64,000 bases of DNA, from NCBI GenBank assembly GCA_045614605.1, contig JAZLDH010000005.1, positions 67,061 through 131,060 of the forward strand. Reading direction: 5' to 3'. Numbering within the stretch: position 1 is the first letter of the stretch; every line of letters begins with the position of its first letter. Shown piece after piece: positions 51,211-58,406 of the stretch. The notes beneath the pieces were generated by a model, which saw only the letters and a list, made by a program, of their open reading frames with translations, made no database searches and was not told where the DNA came from. The DNA comes from Onthomorpha sp937906975 (lineage in GTDB: Bacteria > Bacteroidota > Bacteroidia > Bacteroidales > P3). Both the position numbers and the translations under genes were made by a program.

Positions 51211-51843
51211 TTATTCTGTTTTTATGCTGTAAAACACAATTCCAAAGAACAATCTTACCCCTTTTGTGAAATCATCTGAAGGGTTGCTAATGTTAATTAA
51301 GTAATCGGCTTTTAGGGTTAGGTGTAATTTGCTGTTGAGTGAGTAATCTATTCCTACAAATGGGCATAGGGCAAAGAATGTGCTTTGACGAAAAGATGTA
51401 TTTTCTTCTGTTATAAAATCATTTTGTGGTAAAGAGGAGTGTGTTATGTTTTGATAATTTCCTCCTCCTATCAAAGTGCCTGCAAAGGGTGTGAAATGTT
51501 TTGTTGGATAGGCAAAATCAATCAGTATTCCGCCCCAACTAATAGAGCAGATGCTATTGTATTCTCCGTAAGTAAGATGTGAAACATATCCTTCTCCTCC
51601 TATGCGTAGGTGATTGCCAAAATGTACACGTGCCAAGCCACCAAGTCCAAATGGAAGGCCTTTTGCTTTTACGCTTGGCAGGATATTCCCTTTGCTGTCT
51701 ATGAGATTGAAATTATTTGATTGTAAATATCCGCTGTGCACCATCATTCCTCCTGAGAAACCTTTGTAGGCAAAAGGGTTTTGCGAAAAACAGGCAAAAG
51801 ACAAAAGACAAGCAATTAGAGTTTGAAGAAGTTTATTTTTCAT
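51211..51843 (-). CDS. small outer-membrane beta-barrel protein
   Basis: Exported 210-aa protein: signal peptide MKNKLLQTLIACLLSFACFS then QNPFAYKGF. Alternating strands with aromatic ends (GLGGLARVHFGNHLRIGGEG, ICSISWGGILIDFAY, TLKADYLINIS) suggest an eight- to ten-stranded barrel. The C-terminus RLFFGIVFYSIKTE lacks a final Phe. No specific family recognised. It starts 5 nt after the topA stop codon, so it is probably co-transcribed with topA. Confidence 0.7.
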   Translation of the reverse strand: MKNKLLQTLIACLLSFACFSQNPFAYKGFSGGMMVHSGYLQSNNFNLIDSKGNILPSVKAKGLPFGLGGLARVHFGNHLRIGGEGYVSHLTYGEYNSICSISWGGILIDFAYPTKHFTPFAGTLIGGGNYQNITHSSLPQNDFITEENTSFRQSTFFALCPFVGIDYSLNSKLHLTLKADYLINISNPSDDFTKGVRLFFGIVFYSIKTE

Positions 51844-51848
51844 TTTCT

Positions 51849-54140
51849 TTATTTCTTAGTTCTTCCTTTTTTGTTGGTAGGTGTTTGTGTGATTATTTCT
51901 TCTACTTGCTCTTGTGTAAGGTTTTCAGCTGTAGTCCCCTTGGGTATTTTGTAGTTGTTGCCTTCGTATTTTATGTAAGCTCCATATTTTCCTGCCAACA
52001 ACTCAGCTCCATTGCTAAATACTTTTAAAGGTTGTTGTTTCTTTTCTTTTTCTTCTATCAAGGCAATACATTCTTCTAAGGTAATTGTCATTGGAGAAGA
52101 AGTTTTTGGAATAGATACATTTGTTTTGTTGTATGAAATGTAAGCTCCAAAACGTCCTGTGTTAGCAATAATTTCTATTCCGTTATGCTCTCCAACAACT
52201 CTTGGAAGTTTGAAAAGATTAAGTGCATCTTCAAGTGAAATTGTGTTAATTGACTGTTCTTTTGTTAAGGATGCAAAACGAGGTTTTTCCTCATCGGAGC
52301 TTTCTCCTATTTGAATCATTGCTCCAAAACGTCCAATCTTTGCGTAAACGTTCTTTCCGCTTTGAGGGTCTTGGCCAAGAAGTCTCTCTCCTGAAGAACG
52401 CTCAGTGTTATTAGATGCTTCTACTTCTTTGTGGAAAGGAGTGTAAAATTCTTTTATCATATCCTTCCATTCTTCCTTTCCTTGTGCAATGGCATCAAAT
52501 TCTTTTTCAGCCTCAGCTGTGAAGTTATAATCAATTACATCAGTAAAATGTTTACATAAAAAGTCATTTACAATCACACCTATGTCAGTAGGATTTAGTT
52601 TGTTTTTTTCTGCACCAAAATTCTCAGTCTTGCTTTTTTGGTTGATTGTATTGTTTTCTAAACTTATGATTTCAATCTCTCTAACCGAAGCGGCCTTATC
52701 TTTTTTTACTACATATTCTCTTTTTTGTATAGTAGAAATAGTAGGAGCGTAGGTAGATGGTCTTCCTATTCCTAAGTCTTCTAATTTTTTTACAAGACTT
52801 GCTTCGTTGTATCGTGCTGGGTGAGAATTATATGACTCAGAAGCGGTAGTTGTTAGGTGAGTTAGTTTTTCTCCTTGGATAACTGCTGGAAGTATTTTTG
52901 TGTTTTCTGTTTCTTCATCTTCGTTTGTAGAGTGTTGATAAACTCTCATAAATCCATCAAACAAAATCACCTCACCATGACAAAGATATTTTTCTTCACG
53001 ATTTGAAATATCTATTGTGATTTGAGTTTTCTCTATTTTTGCATCTGACATTTGAGAGGCGATTGTTCTCTTTCTTATCAAATCATAAAGTCTTTGAGCA
53101 GAAGCATCAAGATTTACCTCCTTATTGCTAAGAACAGTAGGACGTATTGCTTCGTGTGCTTCTTGTGCTCCTTTTATTTTGTTGGAATATTTACGAGATT
53201 TGAAATATTCTTCTCCATATTCTGCTATGATTAATTCTTTTGCTTGTGCTAAAGCTTGGTCAGAAAGATTTACAGAGTCAGTTCTCATATAGGTAATAAA
53301 CCCTGCTTCATATAATTGTTGAGCAACTTGCATTGTACGAGCAACAGAAAAACCTAACTTCTTACTTGCCTCTTGTTGAAGGGTAGAGGTTGTGAAAGGA
53401 GCAGAAGGAGATTGCTTTGAGGGTTTAGTTTCTACTGCTTGAACTACGAAATTAGACTCTGAACTGTCTTTTAAAAAATCTATTGTTTGGTCTTTGGTTG
53501 AAAATCTTTGGTTTAAGGTTGCAGAAATTAAGGCTTGTTTTTCAGTTTGAAAATCTGCTACAACTTTATAGGTTTTATTTTCCTTGAAGTTTTCGATTTC
53601 TCTTTCTCTTTCTACAATAAGTCTTACGGCAACCGATTGAACTCTACCTGCACTTAAAGAGGGTTTTACTTTTTTCCATAAAACAGGAGAAATTTCATAA
53701 CCTACAATTCTGTCAAGCACTCTACGAGCTTGTTGAGCGTTTACAAGATTTAGGTCAATCGAGCGAGGATTTTCCACTGCTTTTAAGATGGCAGTTTTTG
53801 TTATTTCATTAAAAACTATTCTCTTAGTCTTGCTTTCTTCAAGATTTAAAGCCTCTTTTAAATGCCATGCAATAGCCTCTCCCTCACGGTCTTCATCGGA
53901 AGCAAGCCACACAAATTCTGCTTTCTCTACGGCAGCCTTTAATTCTTTTACTACCTTGACTTTATCGTCTGTGATTATATAGTTTGGTTCAAAGTTATTT
54001 TCTAAATCAATGCTCATATCCTTTGAGGGAAGGTCGCGAATATGTCCAAAACTCGACATTACCACAAAATCTTTTCCAAGAAACTTTTCTATTGTCTTAG
54101 CCTTAGCAGGCGACTCCACTATAACCAAATTCTTTGCCAT
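51849..54140 (-). CDS. topA: DNA topoisomerase I
   Basis: Type IA topoisomerase that relaxes negative supercoils (763 aa). Toprim residues Glu9 (VIVESPAKAK) and Asp82-x-Asp84-x-Glu86 (SDEDREGEA); nucleophile Tyr284 in GFITYMRTDS. The C-terminal part consists of topoisomerase C-terminal repeats (GRFGAMIQIG, GRFGAYISY, GKYGAYIKY) without zinc fingers and ends in a basic tail. The start is ATG 54140 (MAKNLVIVES); a longer frame would begin in the promoter. The - strand box TAACTTTG is at 54165-54172. Confidence 0.96.
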   Translation of the reverse strand: MAKNLVIVESPAKAKTIEKFLGKDFVVMSSFGHIRDLPSKDMSIDLENNFEPNYIITDDKVKVVKELKAAVEKAEFVWLASDEDREGEAIAWHLKEALNLEESKTKRIVFNEITKTAILKAVENPRSIDLNLVNAQQARRVLDRIVGYEISPVLWKKVKPSLSAGRVQSVAVRLIVEREREIENFKENKTYKVVADFQTEKQALISATLNQRFSTKDQTIDFLKDSSESNFVVQAVETKPSKQSPSAPFTTSTLQQEASKKLGFSVARTMQVAQQLYEAGFITYMRTDSVNLSDQALAQAKELIIAEYGEEYFKSRKYSNKIKGAQEAHEAIRPTVLSNKEVNLDASAQRLYDLIRKRTIASQMSDAKIEKTQITIDISNREEKYLCHGEVILFDGFMRVYQHSTNEDEETENTKILPAVIQGEKLTHLTTTASESYNSHPARYNEASLVKKLEDLGIGRPSTYAPTISTIQKREYVVKKDKAASVREIEIISLENNTINQKSKTENFGAEKNKLNPTDIGVIVNDFLCKHFTDVIDYNFTAEAEKEFDAIAQGKEEWKDMIKEFYTPFHKEVEASNNTERSSGERLLGQDPQSGKNVYAKIGRFGAMIQIGESSDEEKPRFASLTKEQSINTISLEDALNLFKLPRVVGEHNGIEIIANTGRFGAYISYNKTNVSIPKTSSPMTITLEECIALIEEKEKKQQPLKVFSNGAELLAGKYGAYIKYEGNNYKIPKGTTAENLTQEQVEEIITQTPTNKKGRTKK

Positions 54141-54164
54141 ATATAATTTTTTAAAAAACGGGTG

Positions 54165-54172
54165 CAAAGTTA
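54165..54172 (-). promoter_or_regulatory. -7 box of topA
   Basis: TAACTTTG on the - strand, 25 nt upstream of the topA ATG. Confidence 0.65.
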
Positions 54173-54186
54173 CAACTTTTAGTAGA

Positions 54187-54255
54187 ATAATAAATTAAAG
54201 CAAAGAAAAAATAAAATAATCCAAAGGATTAAAAAAATAAATCAAAGAAATAAAA
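54187..54255. repeat. 21-bp-period array, locus 8; 69-bp exact duplicate of locus 9
   Basis: CAAAG cores at 54201, 54222 and 54243, exactly 21 bp apart. All 69 bases (54187-54255) are identical to 55981-56049. The copy includes the 12 bases that form the last three codons and stop of the gene at 55501, so it is a duplicated gene tail plus array rather than an array that grew on its own. Confidence 0.92.
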
Positions 54256-54262
54256 TTTTTTT

Positions 54263-54270
54263 TAACTTTG
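54263..54270 (+). promoter_or_regulatory. -7 box of the exported two-gene cassette
   Basis: TAACTTTG followed by CAAAAT, 21 nt upstream of the ATG at 54292. Confidence 0.65.
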
Positions 54271-54291
54271 CAAAATTAATGTTCAAAAGTT

Positions 54292-55494
54292 ATGATAAAG
54301 AAAATTTTGCTATTATTATTTATTTCTTTGTACGCTTTGTTTTCTTTCTCTCAAAAAAACTATGAGAGATTTAAAATAGAGAAAAAAACTGAGATTGCCG
54401 ATTTTAAATATAGTATTTTTAAAGATTTTTCAGGAGATTATTCACAATTATTTTCGAGTTTTTATGATGGTAAATTGTATTTTTTTATACAAGATTATAC
54501 AAACTTTGATTCTTTGAGGGTATTCTGCTTTGATGTCAAAGCAAGCGAATGTGTATATTTTGACTTGAATTTACAGAGTGCATTGAAAGATAGTAAAGAT
54601 AAAGAACTTTATATAGAATCTTTTGCATCAAATGGTGAATATTTAGTTTTTTGGGGCTATCCTGATAAAAAGGCTATCTTCTTCTTTAAAAGAGAAGGAG
54701 ATAGCTTTGTGTATGATTTTAAAATTGCTGATGAGAATTCTTTGTTTCAAGAACAAATGGAGTTTTTGGATAATGGTAAATTGTTAGGTTTAAGAGTTGT
54801 TCCTAAGTTTGGAGAAAAAAGTTTTGCTAAACTCAGTTTGTTGGATTTAGAAACGAAAGAGATAAGAAAAACTATTGATATTGCTCAAAATATTATAGGA
54901 TATAATTACATCATTCCTTACAAGTTACTTGATGTTTCTGAAAAATCTATTTTTTTCTCTCATAGAGGCGAATACAAAATTGAAGAATATGATTTTGACT
55001 TAAATAAACAAGCAGAAATGATAGGAAATGAGTCGTATTGGATTCAAACACCACAAAATCTTTCTGATAGTATTATGAATTTAAGCCCATATGCGGTAGA
55101 TATAAGTGTGAGGTTTTTAGATTTAAAAGAAAAATATTCAAATGTTTATAGTATTTCTGTTGATGGTAGTAAAGTATTTGTTTTTTACGAAAATGAAGGG
55201 AAATGCAATAATACCTATTTTGATGTATGGGAGAGGGAAAATAGTGAATGGATTCTAAAATGTAAAAATATAAAAGATTATTCAAAGTCTGCGAGAAAGT
55301 TAGTAAAGAGTTCGTTATCATTGGATGGTGATCTGAAAACTAAAATATATTTTACTAATTCTAAGATTGTAAGACTTAGACTAGATCTTCCTCAAATTCC
55401 TTTTTTGCCAAATTTTCTTTATATGCCTATGGTGGGGAAGTATTTTGCTAAAAACGATATTCCTTTTGTTGTTGAAATATTGTCATTTGATTAG
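54292..55494 (+). CDS. exported protein of unknown function, probable beta-propeller
   Basis: A 400-aa protein with signal peptide MIKKILLLLFISLYALFSFS followed by QKNYERF. The mature part is a run of short beta strands with recurring aromatic/Asp endings (DGKLYFFIQDYTNF, GEYLVFWGYPDKKAIFFF, NVYSISVDGSKVFVFY), as in six-bladed propellers such as BF3164-like Bacteroidales proteins. No catalytic residues could be identified. It forms a cassette with the thioredoxin-like lipoprotein gene 6 nt downstream, and the pair is bracketed by 69-bp direct repeats. Confidence 0.7.
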   Translation: MIKKILLLLFISLYALFSFSQKNYERFKIEKKTEIADFKYSIFKDFSGDYSQLFSSFYDGKLYFFIQDYTNFDSLRVFCFDVKASECVYFDLNLQSALKDSKDKELYIESFASNGEYLVFWGYPDKKAIFFFKREGDSFVYDFKIADENSLFQEQMEFLDNGKLLGLRVVPKFGEKSFAKLSLLDLETKEIRKTIDIAQNIIGYNYIIPYKLLDVSEKSIFFSHRGEYKIEEYDFDLNKQAEMIGNESYWIQTPQNLSDSIMNLSPYAVDISVRFLDLKEKYSNVYSISVDGSKVFVFYENEGKCNNTYFDVWERENSEWILKCKNIKDYSKSARKLVKSSLSLDGDLKTKIYFTNSKIVRLRLDLPQIPFLPNFLYMPMVGKYFAKNDIPFVVEILSFD

Positions 55495-55500
55495 TTTTTT

Positions 55501-55992
55501 ATGATAAGGCTTGTAGTTAGTGTTTTTGCTGTACTATTTCTTTTTTCTTCTTGTAAGATACAATTGTCAGATTATGAATGTATAGATACAAAAGGAAGAA
55601 AATGCGATTTGAATTATACAACTAATGTTTTGTATGTTGGTTTTTCATCTTTGGGTTGTCATGATTGTCATATAAAACTAAATGAATATTTAGAAACGAA
55701 GGGGTATTATAATAATGATACAATAAAAGTATATGGTATTATTGCATTAGAGGAAGATAAAATTAGAAATGAGTTTGTTCAACAATTGAATATTGTTTCA
55801 ATGAAGCGATATTATCCGAATATAAATGAATTTAGATTTTGTATAGAAAAGGATAATAGTATAAAAATAATAGGAAACACGATTAGAAATTTTAATACTC
55901 CCTTTTTAATTGAAGTAAAAAATAAGGAATTTCGTTACATTCCAAACAATTCAATATTTTCGCAGGATGGGAGAAAGGTGATAATAAATTAA
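55501..55992 (+). CDS. thioredoxin-fold-like lipoprotein with CHDC motif
   Basis: 163-aa lipoprotein: lipobox LFSSC with Cys18 as lipid anchor. VLYVGFSSLGCHDCHIKLNE carries a Cys53-His-Asp-Cys56 pair after a hydrophobic strand, like a thioredoxin active site (CxxC at the start of a helix). Further redox family features, such as a cis-proline, are less certain (FNTPFLIEV at ~136-144 is a candidate). It may keep cell-envelope thiols reduced or transfer electrons. Its stop codon is inside the 69-bp repeat shared with the region upstream of its partner gene. Confidence 0.68.
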   Translation: MIRLVVSVFAVLFLFSSCKIQLSDYECIDTKGRKCDLNYTTNVLYVGFSSLGCHDCHIKLNEYLETKGYYNNDTIKVYGIIALEEDKIRNEFVQQLNIVSMKRYYPNINEFRFCIEKDNSIKIIGNTIRNFNTPFLIEVKNKEFRYIPNNSIFSQDGRKVIIN

Positions 55993-56064
55993 AGCAAAGA
56001 AAAAATAAAATAATCCAAAGGATTAAAAAAATAAATCAAAGAAATAAAAAATTAAGTCTAAGAG
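55981..56064. repeat. 21-bp-period array, locus 9; contains the second 69-bp copy
   Basis: Cores at 55995, 56016 and 56037 (CAAAG) and 56058 (CTAAG), each 21 bp apart. Bases 55981-56049 equal 54187-54255. The array begins 3 nt after the stop codon at 55990-55992. Confidence 0.92.
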
Positions 56065-56084
56065 AAAAAATATAGAAGTTTTTG

Positions 56085-56092
56085 TATATTTG
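56085..56092 (+). promoter_or_regulatory. -7 box of ispE
   Basis: TATATTTG followed by CAAAAAAG, 17 nt before the ATG at 56110. Confidence 0.65.
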
Positions 56093-56109
56093 CAAAAAAG
56101 AAAAAAGAA

Positions 56110-56934
56110 ATGATATTTTTTCCAAATTGCAAAATAAATATTGGACTGAGTATTGTAGAAAAGAGAAAAGATGACGGATTTCATAATATAGAATCTGTTT
56201 TCTATCCTGTGGATTTGTGTGATGTGTTGGAGATTAGAGAGAGTAATTCTTCACAAGATAGTTTTCTTATAAGTGGATTGGATATTGGAGATACCTCTTC
56301 GGAGAATAATCTTTGTGTCAAGGCGGTTAATGCTTTGAGAGAGGAATTTCCAAACATACCTTATTTGAATATTCATTTACATAAGCAAATCCCCGCTTTT
56401 GCTGGACTCGGTGGAGGAAGCTCCGATGCTACCTTTACTTTGAAACTTTTGGATTTTCTTTTTAATCTAAATCTTACAGAAGAACAAATGCTTTGCTTTG
56501 CTGCTAAAATAGGAAGTGATTGTTCGTTTTTTGTAAAGAATAAACCGACATACGTTTTTTCAAAAGGAGAAAAATCCAAGGATATAACACTTGATTTGAG
56601 TGGTTATCATATCGTATTGGTAAAACCCGATTTAAAAATATCTACAAAAGAGGCGTATTCAAATGTTGTGCCGAAACCATCTAATGTGGATTATGAAAAT
56701 CTTCCTGATATTAAGGATTGGAAAGGGGTTTTAAAGAACGATTTTGAAGATAGTTTGTTTCCTAAATATCCAATCTTAAAACAGATTAAAGATACATTAT
56801 ATAATAATGGTGCTATCTACGCTTCTTTGTCGGGAAGTGGTGCTACGGTATATGGAATTTTTGAAAAAGAAATTGAAATAGAAAGACTAAATCTTTCACA
56901 AGATACGTTTATTTATCAAGGAAAATTAAAATAA
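56110..56934 (+). CDS. ispE: 4-diphosphocytidyl-2-C-methyl-D-erythritol kinase
   Basis: GHMP kinase of the MEP isoprenoid pathway (274 aa). The N-terminal substrate segment is FPNCKINIGLSIVEKRKDDG with FHNIES, the ATP loop is PAFAGLGGGSSDAT, and the C-terminal motif is YASLSGSGATVYG. The Bacteroidota-type MEP pathway is thereby indicated. The second PepD gene follows after 17 nt. Confidence 0.95.
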   Translation: MIFFPNCKINIGLSIVEKRKDDGFHNIESVFYPVDLCDVLEIRESNSSQDSFLISGLDIGDTSSENNLCVKAVNALREEFPNIPYLNIHLHKQIPAFAGLGGGSSDATFTLKLLDFLFNLNLTEEQMLCFAAKIGSDCSFFVKNKPTYVFSKGEKSKDITLDLSGYHIVLVKPDLKISTKEAYSNVVPKPSNVDYENLPDIKDWKGVLKNDFEDSLFPKYPILKQIKDTLYNNGAIYASLSGSGATVYGIFEKEIEIERLNLSQDTFIYQGKLK

Positions 56935-56951
56935 TAATAAAATAGAAAATT

Positions 56952-58406
56952 ATGAGTGAATTATTAAACTTAGAACCAAAAGCATTGTGGAAACATTTTG
57001 ACAATATTTGTTCTATTCCACACCCTTCAAAACATGAAGAAAAAATTGTTGCTGCTTTGGTAGAATTTGCAAAGGCAAACAATATAGAATATAAACTTGA
57101 CGAGGTAGGAAACGTAATAATGCGTAAACCTGCTACACCAGGAATGGAAAACCGTAAGGGTGTGATATTACAAGCACACTGCGACATGGTTCCTCAAAAG
57201 AATAACGATACTAAACACGATTTCCTAACTGATCCAATCCTTCCAAGAATAGAAGGAGAATGGGTTAAAGCAACAGGTACTACACTTGGAGCAGACAATG
57301 GTATAGGAGTTGCTGCTGCTTTGGCGGTATTGGAAGATAAAAACCTTGTTCACGGACCAGTAGAAGCACTTATCACAATAGATGAAGAAACAGGAATGAC
57401 AGGTGCTTTTGGTTTGAAGGCAGGAGAGTTAAACGGAGATATTCTTCTTAACCTTGACTCAGAAACAGAAGGAGAACTTTATGTTGGTTGTGCTGGTGGT
57501 ATAGATGCTACTATCACTTTTGATTATAAAGAAGAAGCATTTGATTCTGCTTATAAAGCATTTGCTTTATCTATCAAAGGATTAAAAGGTGGACACAGCG
57601 GAATGGATATCATTCTTCAAAGAGGAAATGCTAATAAAATATTATTTAGAATATTAAAAGCATTAGAAAAAGTTGAAGTTAGAGTATGTGATATTAACGG
57701 TGGTAGTTTAAGAAATGCTATACCAAGAGAAGCCTTCTGTACAATAGCACTTCCTGCTACAAAGGTTGAAGAAGCAAAACAAATTATAGCAAACATAACT
57801 GAAATAGTTAAAAACGAACTTTCAGCAGTTGAGCCTGAAATCCTTATAGCAATAGAAGAAACTACTGCTCCTGCTACTTTCATTGACAAAGACACAATGG
57901 CAAGAGTTATTCGTACAATATATGCTTGTCCTAACGGAATTTACAGAATGAGCGACAGTATGGAAAATCTTGTTGAAACATCTTCTAACCTTGCTATCGT
58001 AAAATCAGAAAACGGAGTAATAAAAGCATGTGCTTTATTAAGAAGTTCAGTTGATACAGCGAAAGAAGACTTTGCTGAAATGATGGCGAGCGTAGTAGAA
58101 CTTGCTGGTGGAAATATTGAATTTGCTGGTGGATACCCAGGTTGGAAACCAAATATGGAAAGTCCAATACTTAACACAATGCAAACAACATATCAAAAAA
58201 TGTTTGGACGCACTCCAAAGGTAATGGCAATACATGCTGGTTTGGAATGTGGACTTTTAGGCGGAGTTTACAAAAATTGGGATATGATTTCATTTGGACC
58301 AACAATCCAAAACCCTCACTCACCTGATGAAAGAGTAAATATTCCTTCTGTAAAATTATTTTGGGATTATTTAGTAGAAACATTGAAAAATGTACCACAA
58401 AAATAA
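56952..58406 (+). CDS. PepD-type aminoacyl-histidine dipeptidase (copy 2)
   Basis: M20-family cytosolic dipeptidase (484 aa), same length and motif order as the gene at 32727: QAHCDMVPQ, GADNGIGVAA, DEETGMTGA, LDSETEGE and IHAGLECGL. Note GADNG instead of the usual GADDG, Asn for the second Asp, and HCDM instead of HIDM; both positions flank metal ligands. Two diverged copies in one genome region suggest different dipeptide preferences. The next reading frame overlaps its end by 17 nt. Confidence 0.93.
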   Translation: MSELLNLEPKALWKHFDNICSIPHPSKHEEKIVAALVEFAKANNIEYKLDEVGNVIMRKPATPGMENRKGVILQAHCDMVPQKNNDTKHDFLTDPILPRIEGEWVKATGTTLGADNGIGVAAALAVLEDKNLVHGPVEALITIDEETGMTGAFGLKAGELNGDILLNLDSETEGELYVGCAGGIDATITFDYKEEAFDSAYKAFALSIKGLKGGHSGMDIILQRGNANKILFRILKALEKVEVRVCDINGGSLRNAIPREAFCTIALPATKVEEAKQIIANITEIVKNELSAVEPEILIAIEETTAPATFIDKDTMARVIRTIYACPNGIYRMSDSMENLVETSSNLAIVKSENGVIKACALLRSSVDTAKEDFAEMMASVVELAGGNIEFAGGYPGWKPNMESPILNTMQTTYQKMFGRTPKVMAIHAGLECGLLGGVYKNWDMISFGPTIQNPHSPDERVNIPSVKLFWDYLVETLKNVPQK

